Positions 18,501 to 26,739 are shown, counted from the stretch's first letter. The stretch is 64,000 nucleotides of DNA from Gammaproteobacteria bacterium (GCA_024277915.1 JAJRUG010000128.1:30711-94710), one strand, 5' to 3'. The notes: generated from the sequence alone by a model not told the origin. Numbers and translations: made by a program.

Positions 18501-18866
18501 TTTGATAACAACGGCAATGCCCTCGCGGTGTGGCAGCAAGGCGATGGCATCTGGGCCAACCGCTTTGATGGCACAAGCTGGGGCATCGCTGAGCTGATTG
18601 AGACCAACAACGCAGTCAATGCATCCCGTCCGCAAATCGCTGTTGATAGCAACGGCAATGCCCTCGCGGTGTGGCACCAATCCGATGGCATCGGGGCCAA
18701 CCGCTTTGATGGCACAAGCTGGGGCAGCGCCGAGCTGATTGCGACCAGCATTGTAAGCGGAGCAGACTCTCCACAAATCGCCTTTGATAACAACGGCAAT
18801 GCCCTCGCGGTGTGGGGGCAATCTGATGGCACCCGCTTGAACATCTGGGCGAACCGCTTTGAATAA
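15564..18866 (+). CDS. Large surface lipoprotein with Ig-like domain and eight C-terminal repeats
   Basis: 1100 residues, function unknown. Signal peptide with lipobox LSAC (Cys19), a Pro/Asp-rich linker, then a BIG2-like Ig domain at about 45-130 (VAWTSSDPNIVAVDEQGLLT). The middle (about 270-680) is beta-rich without recognised motifs. Residues about 694-1100 are eight tandem repeats of roughly 46-57 residues, each with WGSAELIETNNAG, PQIAFDNNGNALAVW and IWANRFDGTS blocks; these resemble beta-propeller-like secreted repeats with Asp/Asn-rich turns. ATG 15564 follows a GGGGGA ribosome site. It is probably exposed at the cell surface, for adhesion or binding, but no ligand can be named. It lies in the accessory segment with fic. 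Confidence 0.85.
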   Translation: MRIRYIAVIVFTMVFLSACGSGNSPALPVVPADPGDDVTPPVGMVTSLSITPRSTLLARLDDTHQLNAELLDEDGAMVDKPVAWTSSDPNIVAVDEQGLLTSMGTIGSASVTAEVDGVTSGPVIVVVVLPALNTQFVNDDQVVGDMELVDPESQYAPGAQYRVTLTGIDVPDIGTILLARETQLIAGGVVDVQQDGDEIIVTLEVLPIDELVTSMKIDQVFVPTEDDITMSQEASEYYTMERLEDGSYLFTLLPDTPVAEPVGSSVQSARTADSMVQAIRPPDSTVQAVIGTVANPFYPFDCKFTGPSFTGNSGNEVFTLQGLSPTIGLEKDISLPFVYDSALGGLQEIKLQARVKGTFTFRNKLSVQLEGKAGCKLKLLEIPVPFPAPLGLVLGGQIPLGIGFELSGKVTLADMGFGVTANSELRMELGMVCPNGENCAFDEDGAVLTATGEAKPVIDLPPGLSNPAGDLKFEPAVEGFGYADFTFGHPLFSSWRMTLANLQAGVKVGANLALVETQIDDGSYASDYKLSTEFSAKPGEDLADLLTLLGTSQLNALTLTDSTILLTSPAAEVPLTAPTTKLITADVANYTVGDVVTFTVKLDPSTVNFIPFVYNVDEVMIYRDNELVAGANDPTRVERRTASDGQTEFTITWTATESGSIGDNFHAFVSTDLLPLPYFGELELGKVRGSSADKAWGSAELIETDNAGNAYRPQIAIDNNGNAIAVWLQHDGTRWNIRANRFDGTSWGSAELIETNNAGDAFDPQIAVDGNGNALAVWAQSDGTRNNIWANRFDGTSWGSAVLIETNNAGNAFAPQIAADNNGNALAVWQQSDGTRFNIWAKRFDGTSWGSATLISTNNAIGGFVPRIAFDNNGNALAVWRQFGGTPIISSIWANRFDGTSWGSAELIENNNAGDGWEPQIAFDNNGNALAVWQQFDGPQGDPSSRDGIWANRFDGTSWGSAEQIDTNNARGTFGQQIAFDNNGNALAVWQQGDGIWANRFDGTSWGIAELIETNNAVNASRPQIAVDSNGNALAVWHQSDGIGANRFDGTSWGSAELIATSIVSGADSPQIAFDNNGNALAVWGQSDGTRLNIWANRFE
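17644..18863 (+). repeat. Eight tandem in-frame repeats in the lipoprotein gene
   Basis: Unit of about 140-170 bp. The block encoding NNGNALAVW is almost invariant at the DNA level in units 2-8 (aacggcaatgccctcgcggt), as is that encoding ANRFDGTSWG. Unit length varies because of insertions after the AVW block (for example the segment with GDPSSRDG in unit 5). The high DNA identity suggests recent duplication or gene conversion. Confidence 0.9.
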
Positions 18867-18894
18867 ATGAATAAATAGGGTCACACCAATGTTT

Positions 18895-18939
18895 GGGGTC
18901 AGAGTAAAAACTCTGTTTATGGGGTCAGAGTAAAAACTC
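18895..18939. repeat. Paired direct repeats ggggtcagagtaaaaactc
   Basis: Two exact 19-bp copies at 18895-18913 and 18921-18939, with an inverted partial copy attactctgaccc at 19001-19013. Motifs of this kind (ggggtcagagtaaaa) recur around REP-associated tyrosine transposase genes and other short repeats in gammaproteobacteria. No transposase gene is present here, so this looks like a passive remnant. Confidence 0.6.
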
Positions 18940-18968
18940 CAGGAAATGAACGACTGCTGTCTGATTGT

Positions 18969-18997
18969 GGTGCCGGTGTTAGCTATTTATCTATTGG
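18969..18997. repeat. Imperfect 29-bp direct repeat, right copy
   Basis: Right-hand partner of 13929-13957 (25 of 29 identical, same orientation). It sits between the ggggtcagag repeats and their inverted partial copy, 125 bp before the end of hppA. Confidence 0.55.
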
Positions 18998-19067
18998 GTT
19001 ATTACTCTGACCCTAATTATTGATCCGCGACCTCTTCGTGAAAGCCAAAGACCGGGGAGACATCCAT

Positions 19068-19093
19068 AAAAAAAGGGCCCGCAAAGCGGGCCC
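19068..19093 (-). terminator. Rho-independent terminator of hppA
   Basis: On the minus strand gggcccgc-ttt-gcgggccc forms an 8-bp GC-only stem followed by seven T residues. It begins 28 bp after the hppA stop. This is the clearest intrinsic terminator in the window. Confidence 0.9.
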
Positions 19094-19121
19094 TTGATTT
19101 CATGCACTGTTTGTACCGGAA

Positions 19122-21164
19122 CTACAGTAACGGCACCATCAGCAATGCAACAATGTTGATGATCTTGATCAACGGGTTAATCGCAGGTCCTGCGGTATCT
19201 TTGTAGGGGTCGCCTACGGTATCACCGGTGACCGCAGCCTTGTGGGCTTCGGAACCCTTGCCGCCGACATTACCATCTTCGATATATTTCTTGGCATTAT
19301 CCCAGGCGCCACCACCAGTGGTCATGGAAATCGCCAGGAAAATTCCGGTAATAATCGTACCAATCAACAGGCCGCCCAATGCACGGATGGCTTCATCCGG
19401 TCCCATCAGAAAACGGATGATCACTACCAGAATAATCGGAACCAGCACCGGCAGCAGCGACGGAATAATCATTTCCTTGATCGCAGATTTGGTCAGCAGA
19501 TCAACAGCACGGGAATAGTCAGGCTTGGTGGTGCCTTCCATGATGCCGGGGATTTCGCGGAACTGACGACGAACCTCCTCAACCACTGATCCGGCTGCGC
19601 GGCCAACGGCTTCCATTGCCATCGAGGCAAACAGATAGGGCACCATGCCGCCGATGAACAGGCCGATAATGACGGCGGGATCGGACAGCGAAAAGTCCTG
19701 CGCTCTGCCTGCAGCCGCGAGGTTATTGGTGTAATCAGCGAATAATACCAGTGCAGCCAGGCCTGCCGAGCCGATGGCGTAGCCTTTGGTGACAGCCTTG
19801 GTAGTGTTGCCGACTGCATCAAGAGGATCAGTAATGCTACGAATCTCGGCGGGCAGTTCAGCCATCTCGGCGATACCACCAGCGTTGTCCGTGATCGGCC
19901 CGAATGCATCAAGAGCTACGATCATACCGGTCATCGACAGCATAGATGTCGCAGCAATAGCAATACCGTAAACACCGGCAAGCTCGTAGGAGCCATAAAT
20001 ACTGAGACACACGGCGATCACAGGCCAGGCTGTAGATTTCATTGATACGCCGAGACCGGCAATAATGTTGGTTGCATGACCTGTCGATGAGGCATTGGCC
20101 ACTTTTTGCACCGGACTGAATTCGGTACCCGTGTAGTACTCGGTAATGAATACCAGGGCAGCTGTCAGTGCCAGTCCGATTACAGCAGCTCCCCAAAGGC
20201 CGATGGTAGATATTCCTTCGATTCCGCCCATGGTCATGTCAGTCACGAACCAAAAAGCAATCGCTGCCAGCACACCCGACACGATGACACCTTTATAGAG
20301 GGCGCCCATGATTTTGCCACCCTCGGAAGTCTTGACGAAAAATGTGCCAACAATCGATGCGATGATCGATACTGCGCCAAGTACCAGGGGATACAGCACG
20401 CCGGCATTGTTCTCGATCAACAGACTGCCCAGCAGCATGGTGGCAACAATCGTGACCGCATAGGTCTCAAACAGGTCGGCCGCCATGCCCGCACAGTCAC
20501 CCACATTGTCGCCAACGTTATCAGCGATAACCGCGGGGTTGCGGGGATCATCTTCAGGAATCCCGGCTTCAACCTTGCCGACCAGATCAGCACCAACATC
20601 CGCACCCTTGGTGAAAATGCCGCCGCCCAGCCGGGCGAAAATGGAGATCAGGGAGCCGCCGAATGCGAATCCGACCAGGGCATGCAGTGCCTCATCAGTG
20701 CCGGTACCCATGGCGATCAATATCCAGTAGTAGCCTGCTACACCAAGCAGTGCCAGACCTACCACCAGCATGCCGGTGATTGCGCCACCCTTGAATGCCA
20801 CCTGCAAGGCCGGGTTGATTCCTGAGAAGGCAGCCTGAGCTGTGCGTACATTGGCACGTACGGGAATATGCATGCCCAGAAAGCCGGTGGCTCCGGACAA
20901 CAAGGCACCCAGTGCAAAGCCGATACCGGTTTTAACACCGAGTGTGACGAGCAGCACGACGCACAGGATGACACCGACAATGCTGATGGCAAAGTACTGG
21001 CGCTTAAGGTAGGCCATGGCCCCTTCCTGAATAGCGCCGGCAATCGACTGCATCCGCTCATTACCTGCTGGTTGTTTTAGCACCCAGCGGGCAGTTAGTG
21101 CACCGTAGAGTACGGCTAGTAGTGATGCGCCAATGGCCAGCCAAAGCGCTGTATCGGTTGACAT
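19122..21164 (-). CDS. hppA: Membrane-bound proton-pumping pyrophosphatase, K+-independent type
   Basis: 680 residues with about 16 transmembrane helices; hydrolyses PPi and pumps protons across the cytoplasmic membrane, or makes PPi in reverse. The PPi-binding segment ([25 protein letters not shown] region) and the C-terminal [14 protein letters not shown] block are intact. The subtype motif [10 protein letters not shown] has Lys456 and Thr459, the pair diagnostic of K+-independent pumps; K+-dependent ones have Ala and Gly/Ala there. Start ATG 21164 follows AAGGGGAG. It lies 100 bp downstream of the PPi-dependent phosphofructokinase on the same strand; the same pairing is known in methanotrophs such as Methylococcus. 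Confidence 0.97.
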   Translation of the reverse strand: MSTDTALWLAIGASLLAVLYGALTARWVLKQPAGNERMQSIAGAIQEGAMAYLKRQYFAISIVGVILCVVLLVTLGVKTGIGFALGALLSGATGFLGMHIPVRANVRTAQAAFSGINPALQVAFKGGAITGMLVVGLALLGVAGYYWILIAMGTGTDEALHALVGFAFGGSLISIFARLGGGIFTKGADVGADLVGKVEAGIPEDDPRNPAVIADNVGDNVGDCAGMAADLFETYAVTIVATMLLGSLLIENNAGVLYPLVLGAVSIIASIVGTFFVKTSEGGKIMGALYKGVIVSGVLAAIAFWFVTDMTMGGIEGISTIGLWGAAVIGLALTAALVFITEYYTGTEFSPVQKVANASSTGHATNIIAGLGVSMKSTAWPVIAVCLSIYGSYELAGVYGIAIAATSMLSMTGMIVALDAFGPITDNAGGIAEMAELPAEIRSITDPLDAVGNTTKAVTKGYAIGSAGLAALVLFADYTNNLAAAGRAQDFSLSDPAVIIGLFIGGMVPYLFASMAMEAVGRAAGSVVEEVRRQFREIPGIMEGTTKPDYSRAVDLLTKSAIKEMIIPSLLPVLVPIILVVIIRFLMGPDEAIRALGGLLIGTIITGIFLAISMTTGGGAWDNAKKYIEDGNVGGKGSEAHKAAVTGDTVGDPYKDTAGPAINPLIKIINIVALLMVPLL

Positions 21165-21264
21165 GAATTGCTCCCCTTAAAAAAAGATAAAATTTTCCCC
21201 GATGTGACCGTTCGGGCGGCTCCCTTGCCGCTTTTGTTTCCGGTCTGGGATCTGAAAAAGCGCG

Positions 21265-22530
21265 CTATGATAGCACAAAATTTGTTGTTAGCTTTTTCCT
21301 GACCAACACTCGTTTCAATGTGACGTAATCTGGCAGCCCGTTTTTGTACGGGGGATAGTCTTCCCCTTGTATCAGTGGCTGCAGATACCGGCGGCCCGCT
21401 GCGGTAATGCCGAAGCCATCTTTGGTGATGTAGCGCCGTGGCATCATTTTTTCCCGGTTAGCGACCCGGCCCAGAGCGGTTTCCCCGATGGCCCATCGGT
21501 AGGGTTGATCGGACTTCCGGACGATCACGGGCATGACAGCATTCTTGCCGGCCAAAGCCAGTTCCACGGCAGCCTTACCCACGGCATAGGCTTGATCGAC
21601 ATCAGTTTTTGAAGCGAGATGGCGAGCCGATCGCTGCAAATAATCAGCGATGGCGTAATGAAACTTCAAACCCAGCTTGTCACGCACCATATTTGCCACC
21701 ACCGTGGCGACACCCCCCAGCTGCTTATGTCCAAAGGCGTCCACCAGGCCGGTATCGGCCAGGAATTGTCCATTTCGATATCGTGCCCCCTCGCTGACGA
21801 CCACCACGCAATAACCATAGTCTTTGACGCAGCGTCGAACCCTGGTGAGAAATGCCTGGCGATTAAACGGAATTTCCGGGAACAGGATGATGTGTGGCGC
21901 ATCTTCGGGCAGATTGCCCGCCAGACCACCGGCCGCAGCAATCCAGCCCGCATGTCGACCCATGACTTCCAGTATGAATACCTTGGTAGAGGTCCTGGAC
22001 ATCGACGCAACGTCCTTGGCCGCCTCCAGGGTTGATACGGCCACGTATTTAGCCACCGAACCGAATCCCGGACAGGTATCAGTGATGGGCAAATCATTGT
22101 CGACTGTTTTCGGCACCCCGATGCAGGTCAGCGGATAACCGAGGCGCTTGCCGATTTGGGACAGCTTGTGAGCCGTATCCATGGAATCACCGCCGCCGTT
22201 GTAAAAGAAGTAGCCGATATCATGCGCCTTGCAGACTTCGATGATGCGGGCGTATTCCACATGGTTTTCTTCCAGGCTTTTGAGCTTGTAGCGGGCCGAG
22301 CCGAATGCACCGCCTGGTGTATGACGGAGTGCTGCAATCGAACGCGCAGTTTCCTTGCTGGTATCGATGAGGTTTTCGGTGAGCACGCCAACGATGCCAT
22401 TGTCTCCGGCAAAAACCTTACCGATGCGGCCAGGGTGTCGTCGTGCCGTTTCGATGACGCCACAGGCGCTGGCGTTGATAACAGATGTGACACCGCCGGA
22501 CTGGGCGTAGAGGGCGTTCCGCTTCGACAT
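21265..22530 (-). CDS. pfp: Pyrophosphate-dependent 6-phosphofructokinase
   Basis: 421 residues. Interconverts fructose 6-phosphate and fructose 1,6-bisphosphate with PPi in place of ATP, so the step is reversible. The phosphoryl-donor loop reads NGGGDSMDTA, with Asp where ATP enzymes have Gly, and the second determinant is PKTVDNDL, both PPi-type. MGRHAGWIAA is the fructose-6-phosphate site. It is longer than the 320-residue bacterial ATP-PFK, as usual for this branch. Upstream of hppA on one strand, so both use the same PPi pool. Start ATG 22530 with AAGGGGA ribosome site; adk is divergent. Confidence 0.93.
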   Translation of the reverse strand: MSKRNALYAQSGGVTSVINASACGVIETARRHPGRIGKVFAGDNGIVGVLTENLIDTSKETARSIAALRHTPGGAFGSARYKLKSLEENHVEYARIIEVCKAHDIGYFFYNGGGDSMDTAHKLSQIGKRLGYPLTCIGVPKTVDNDLPITDTCPGFGSVAKYVAVSTLEAAKDVASMSRTSTKVFILEVMGRHAGWIAAAGGLAGNLPEDAPHIILFPEIPFNRQAFLTRVRRCVKDYGYCVVVVSEGARYRNGQFLADTGLVDAFGHKQLGGVATVVANMVRDKLGLKFHYAIADYLQRSARHLASKTDVDQAYAVGKAAVELALAGKNAVMPVIVRKSDQPYRWAIGETALGRVANREKMMPRRYITKDGFGITAAGRRYLQPLIQGEDYPPYKNGLPDYVTLKRVLVRKKLTTNFVLS

Positions 22531-22661
22531 GGTTTATTATTCCCCTTGCAAATTAAGGTCTGGACAGACTGCGTTCATTTAAGTGGATTTGAGGCGTGGC
22601 GAAACATACCATATTGCCTCTGTATAGTTGACCGTTGATGTAACAGGGAAATACTGAATCA

Positions 22662-23318
22662 GTGAGGATTGTATTTTTAGGGGCTCCGGGATCGGGCAAG
22701 GGAACACAGGCACAGCGTTTGATGGCCGACCACGGCATGGTGCAGGTTTCTACCGGTGATTTGTTACGGACGGCCGTAGCGACGGGCACTGATCTTGGCT
22801 TGCGAGCCAAAGCGGCAATGGATGCTGGTGACCTGGTGTCGGATGAAATCGTGTTGCAAATGATCATTCATCGCCTGCAGCAGGATGACACCAGTGGCGG
22901 GTTTATTCTGGACGGATTCCCAAGGAATCTGGTCCAGGCGCAGGCGCTGGAAAGCATGCTCGCAGATATTTCGCAGCCGCTGGATACTGTGATTCTGCTG
23001 GATGTCGATCTTGATATTCTGATGAAGCGATTGACGGGGCGGCGTACCTGCTCTCTCACGGGCAAATTGTTAAACGTTTATTTCTCACCACAAAGTGAAA
23101 TTGATGCCTGTGTGGATGCCGGCGGAAAATTGATTCATCGTGCCGATGACAATGAAGAAACCATTGGTAACCGGCTCAAGGTTTACCGGGAGATGACCGA
23201 GCCCCTGATCGAGCACTATCGGAGCGCCGGGCTGTTAAAGACAGTTCAGGGTGCTGGTGATGTTGATACTGTTTATCAAGGTCTGGTCACCGCGTTGGAC
23301 CTGTCAGGAAATGGCTAG
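22662..23318 (+). CDS. adk: Adenylate kinase
   Basis: 218 residues, standard long form. Catalyses AMP + ATP to 2 ADP. P-loop GAPGSGKGTQ at residues 7-16, AMP-binding STGDLLR and GFPRN, and the LID domain at about 122-160. The LID has Cys in the first position of each usual metal pair (TCSLTG and ACVDAG) but Thr and Ala in the second, so it matches neither the four-Cys zinc LID nor the His-Ser-Asp-Thr network of enterobacteria. Start is GTG 22662. It is divergent from pfp and converges on rnd across palindromic element B. Confidence 0.96.
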   Translation: MRIVFLGAPGSGKGTQAQRLMADHGMVQVSTGDLLRTAVATGTDLGLRAKAAMDAGDLVSDEIVLQMIIHRLQQDDTSGGFILDGFPRNLVQAQALESMLADISQPLDTVILLDVDLDILMKRLTGRRTCSLTGKLLNVYFSPQSEIDACVDAGGKLIHRADDNEETIGNRLKVYREMTEPLIEHYRSAGLLKTVQGAGDVDTVYQGLVTALDLSGNG

Positions 23319-23640
23319 CTGCAATAGTCGAGAGCCATCAGTATTTCAATGCCCCCCTCCGAAAACTCAATATACCGCCGATGTCAGAGGAGTAGGTGCC
23401 GGTTACCCTTTCCAGCGGAGTAAAGCGGACCGCAGGGAGCCATCCGCAGGAAAGGGTAACCGGCACCTACTCCTCGGGATTAAACCACCTGCGTTAACGT
23501 TTCCGCCGGTTTTTATTTGTTTGAATCGTCGTGCCAATCGTCCGGCATTAGCTGCTCCGATCCCTTTTTGTCGGGGGAACGGCGGTATGTTCGGACTCTG
23601 ATGGCAAGATTGGGCTTCGGCTGTGGGAGCAAAGGTTTTG
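23319..23640. other. 322-bp intergenic region between adk and rnd, filled by element B
   Basis: Both genes end here. The palindromic element occupies about 23372-23588. The rest (23319-23371 and 23589-23640) has no ORF or RNA gene I can support; ccatcag at 23335-23341 and its inverse ctgatgg at 23598-23604 form an outer inverted repeat. Confidence 0.7.
23372..23588 (+). repeat. Convergent palindromic element, copy B (complete)
   Basis: Order: atgtcagagg (23381-23390), left arm of 23 nt (23391-23413), 35-nt core (23414-23448), right arm of 23 nt (23449-23471) that is the perfect reverse complement of the left, cctcgggattaaacc (23472-23486), spacer, and conserved tail from ttgaatcgtcgtgccaatcg at 23521 to gctccgatc at 23562. 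gagg/cctc extends the stem to 27 bp, and GCGGA/TCCGC can pair inside the core. Outer inverted repeat ataccgccg/cggcggtat at 23372-23380 and 23580-23588. Confidence 0.9.
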
Positions 23641-24750
23641 CTATAAAGCACCAAGCAGCTTTTCACCGATCACTTCTTTCCGCCAACCGTTGAGTACCCG
23701 GCCATCTTGTTCGCCACGAAATATGGCGATGAGTTCTTTCTTGGCGGCCAGTACTTCCGGCACAATATTGAGAGCTGCTGCAATTTCCCTGGTGATTTCC
23801 GACATGCGTTTGACGGCTGCTTTTTCTTCGGCTGCCGGTTTGTCATGTTGCCGGATAGTCAACTCACCCTTTTCCCAGGCGCAGGTAGCGGCGAGTTGCA
23901 GCTTGATAATATTTTCGGCATGCCGTTCCGCAAACCGTTTCGCAACGTCAGTGCAGTCGGCCAGTCCACCTACTGTCTGCGGATTATCCAGGGCGATACT
24001 CAACAGGGCCTTGTCGCTTAGTATCCATTGTCGTGGCCGGTCGGCTCTGGCGGCTTTTTGTTCCCGCCACTGTGCAAGTTTCCGCGCGCGAGCCTGTTCC
24101 GCCGGAGGCAGGAAGGGGATGCTCTTTATTCTTTGCCAGGCCAGTTCCGGCGGAGATTCGTGCAGTGCCGGGTCGGCGAGTGCGGCACAGTCTTCAACAA
24201 CCCATTCGTAGCGACCGTGTTGCTCCAGTTTTTCTCTCAAATGATTGTACAGATCCGCAAGATGAACCGTGTCGTTTGCTGCATAGCTGATCTGTGCTTC
24301 GGACAACGGTCGGCGAGACCAGTCAGTTCTGGTTTGTCCCTTGTCGACATGGATGCCGAGGATGTCATGCACCAATCCGGCATAGCCGATCTGCGCGGGA
24401 TGTCCGAGCAGGCCTGCGGCAATTTGTGTATCAAACAATGGTTGTGGCAGACAGTGATGGTTAAGGTGCAGTATTTCCAGATCCTGTCGACAGGCATGCA
24501 TGATGATGACGTTACTTTCCGCCATCAGAATGGGCCACAAATCACCGATATCCAGATCGGCCAGCGTATCAATGCAGAAAACCCTGTCCCCGGCCGAGAT
24601 TTGTATCAGGCAGAGGATCGATGCATAGGTATTGGTGCGCATGAATTCCGTGTCCATGCTGAGGATCCCGGGTTCGGGCAGAAACAGCAAGGCGGCATCC
24701 AGTTCGCTTTGCTGTTGAATCATGCTGATGTTGTGAATCGAGGCTGGCAT
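23641..24750 (-). CDS. rnd: Ribonuclease D
   Basis: 369 residues. A 3'-5' exoribonuclease that trims tRNA precursors and other structured RNAs. DEDD exonuclease domain at about 10-180, with Asp33/Glu35 in MDTEFMRTNT, a second Asp in CRQDLEILHL, and the YAANDTVHL motif of the DEDDy type. One HRDC domain follows at about 210-290. The length agrees with E. coli Rnd (375). It starts 31 bp from the divergent mpl gene. Confidence 0.95.
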   Translation of the reverse strand: MPASIHNISMIQQQSELDAALLFLPEPGILSMDTEFMRTNTYASILCLIQISAGDRVFCIDTLADLDIGDLWPILMAESNVIIMHACRQDLEILHLNHHCLPQPLFDTQIAAGLLGHPAQIGYAGLVHDILGIHVDKGQTRTDWSRRPLSEAQISYAANDTVHLADLYNHLREKLEQHGRYEWVVEDCAALADPALHESPPELAWQRIKSIPFLPPAEQARARKLAQWREQKAARADRPRQWILSDKALLSIALDNPQTVGGLADCTDVAKRFAERHAENIIKLQLAATCAWEKGELTIRQHDKPAAEEKAAVKRMSEITREIAAALNIVPEVLAAKKELIAIFRGEQDGRVLNGWRKEVIGEKLLGAL

Positions 24751-24781
24751 GTGCGCAGAGTGTAGGGGATCATAGCGCCTG

Positions 24782-26167
24782 ATGCATATTCATATTTTAG
24801 GAATCTGTGGCACCTTCATGGCGGGCATTGCAGCGATTGCGAGATCTGCGGGTCATCGTGTGACTGGTTCCGACGCTGGTGTGTATCCGCCGATGAGCAA
24901 TCAACTGGCTGTTTTGGGCATCGAGATCACCCAGGGATATGAGAGCAGCCAGCTGAATCCTGCGCCTGACACCGTGATCGTCGGGAATGTCATGAGCCGC
25001 GGCATGCCGGTGATCGAGACCCTGCTGAACAGTAGCATTCCTTGTTTTTCCGGGCCGGAATGGTTATCCAGAGAAGTTCTGGGTCATCGTCAGGTACTGG
25101 CAGTGTCCGGGACCCATGGAAAAACCACCACCGCCAGCCTGCTGGCGTGGATTCTTGAGTGCGCCGGGCATGATCCGGGGTTTCTGATTGGTGGCATTTC
25201 CCCCGACCTTGGCGTGTCAGCAAGACTGGGAACCGGAAAAGTATTCGTGATTGAGGCAGACGAGTACGACACCGCTTTTTTCGACAAACGCGCAAAATTT
25301 CTGCATTACAAACCACAGACACTGGTCATCAATAATCTGGAGTTTGACCATGCTGATATTTTCAGCGATCTCGATGCGATCCTGTGGCAGTTTCATCAGT
25401 TGCTGCGCATGATGCCCGGAGAGGCGCGAATCATTACCAATGCAAACGACGATAATATCCGGCAGCTTCTGGACATGGGGTGCTGGACACCCGTAGAAAC
25501 ATTTTCCAGTCTGGAAAGCTCATCGGCAACCTGGACGGTCAAGGCTGAAGTCCTGCCGAGTGGCTGCGAGCAGCCACGCAGCTTGCTGAAAATCATGGAG
25601 CAGCAGGGACAATCTGCCGAGGTTGCCTGGCAACTCGCCGGGAATCACAATGCCGAAAATGCATTGGCTGCTGTTCTGGCTGCGCGAACCGCAGGCGTGG
25701 ATGTTGAAACTTCGTTGCAGGCACTATCGCGATTTTCCGGAGTGAAAAGACGATTGGAGTTGCTCGGTACTTATGGCGGTGTCAGTCTCTATGATGATTT
25801 CGCCCACCATCCCACGGCAATCAGGCGCACGATTAACGCCATGCAACCCGTGCGAACGAAGGGCAGGTTGTTGATTGTGCTGGAGCCGGCATCAAACACC
25901 ATGAAAGCAGGCGTTCACCGGGAATCTCTCGCCAGTGCCCTGGAGAAGGCAGATCAGGTATGGGTTTACAAGCCCGCCGGACTCGATTGGAATATTGATG
26001 AGGCTCTGAAAGAACTGCATGGTGTGCAAACCTGTGACAAGCCTGCTGACATGGTTGCCGAGATTACTCAGTACAGCCAACCCGGAGACCACATTGTGGT
26101 GATGAGTAATGGCGGGTTTCAGGGGATCCATACAGATCTGCAGCAAATGCTGAGTTGCAGAACATGA
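24782..26167 (+). CDS. mpl: UDP-N-acetylmuramate:L-alanyl-gamma-D-glutamyl-meso-diaminopimelate ligase
   Basis: 461 residues, Mur-ligase family. Joins the recycled tripeptide L-Ala-D-Glu-mDAP directly to UDP-MurNAc, bypassing MurC/D/E. The N-terminal Rossmann motif [11 protein letters not shown] is the Mpl form of the MurC GIGG..M signature, the ATP loop is [11 protein letters not shown] (about 115), and the central domain has [11 protein letters not shown]. The C-terminal domain contains [10 protein letters not shown]. Its stop overlaps the start of the macro-domain gene by 4 bp (ATGA), so they are translationally coupled. Confidence 0.97.
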   Translation: MHIHILGICGTFMAGIAAIARSAGHRVTGSDAGVYPPMSNQLAVLGIEITQGYESSQLNPAPDTVIVGNVMSRGMPVIETLLNSSIPCFSGPEWLSREVLGHRQVLAVSGTHGKTTTASLLAWILECAGHDPGFLIGGISPDLGVSARLGTGKVFVIEADEYDTAFFDKRAKFLHYKPQTLVINNLEFDHADIFSDLDAILWQFHQLLRMMPGEARIITNANDDNIRQLLDMGCWTPVETFSSLESSSATWTVKAEVLPSGCEQPRSLLKIMEQQGQSAEVAWQLAGNHNAENALAAVLAARTAGVDVETSLQALSRFSGVKRRLELLGTYGGVSLYDDFAHHPTAIRRTINAMQPVRTKGRLLIVLEPASNTMKAGVHRESLASALEKADQVWVYKPAGLDWNIDEALKELHGVQTCDKPADMVAEITQYSQPGDHIVVMSNGGFQGIHTDLQQMLSCRT

Positions 26168-26730
26168 ACAAAGAAGCCGTGCCGGAACTGCCAAAAAGTG
26201 CATTCACGCCAAAATTGCGCGTCACGGTAGGTGACATCACGCGGTTGCGCGTCGATGCGATCGTTAATGCCGCCAATTCCAGTTTACGCGGTGGTGGAGG
26301 GGTTGATGGGGCGATTCATCAAACTGCCGGACCGGAGCTTCTTGCCGAGTGCAGGTCATTGGGCGGTTGCCCGACCGGTTCAGCCAAGCTGACCGGAGGC
26401 TACGGCTTGCCGGCGCAGTATGTGATCCATGCAGTAGGTCCTGTGTGGCAGGGCGGGGGATCCGGCGAGCCCGGGTTATTGGCATCCTGCTACAAAGAAG
26501 CACTGAAACTGGCTGCGCAGGAGAACGAGATTCGCACCATCGCGTTTTCCTCTATTAGCTGTGGCGTCTACGGATATCCCGTATCGCAAGCCGTCAATAT
26601 TGCAGTACAAACAGTTCGTCAGTTTGAGTACCCTCCAGCCTCTCTGGAACGGGTGTACTTTTGTTGTTTCGATGAATCAATTGCGGCAATGTATCGTCAT
26701 GTGTTGCAAACATCACCAAAGGGAGCTTGA
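26164..26730 (+). CDS. Macro-domain protein, probable O-acetyl-ADP-ribose deacetylase (YmdB type)
   Basis: 188 residues, a single MacroD-type macro domain. Motifs are [23 protein letters not shown] near residue 30, which has the Asn and the Gly-rich loop used in ADP-ribose binding and catalysis, and [11 protein letters not shown] near 130. Likely removes acetyl from O-acetyl-ADP-ribose or mono-ADP-ribose from proteins. The start at 26164 overlaps the mpl stop (ATGA); an ATG at 26155 would add three residues. The role next to a peptidoglycan-recycling ligase is not explained by sequence. Confidence 0.92.
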   Translation: MNKEAVPELPKSAFTPKLRVTVGDITRLRVDAIVNAANSSLRGGGGVDGAIHQTAGPELLAECRSLGGCPTGSAKLTGGYGLPAQYVIHAVGPVWQGGGSGEPGLLASCYKEALKLAAQENEIRTIAFSSISCGVYGYPVSQAVNIAVQTVRQFEYPPASLERVYFCCFDESIAAMYRHVLQTSPKGA

Positions 26731-26739
26731 GAGTCACAC

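Noticed and set aside
17442..18884. 480-residue open frame on the minus strand opposite the lipoprotein repeats
   Set aside because: It exists because the repeated DNA lacks stops in that frame. The plus-strand frame has a signal peptide, lipobox and ribosome site; the minus frame has none.
20106..20825. 239-residue plus-strand open frame inside hppA
   Set aside because: Antisense to a highly conserved pump; composition is His/Gln/Asn-rich nonsense.
23372..23588. CRISPR repeat or integron attC site
   Set aside because: Copies are single and kilobases apart with no array, no cas or integrase genes, and the tail and core do not match attC R/L boxes.
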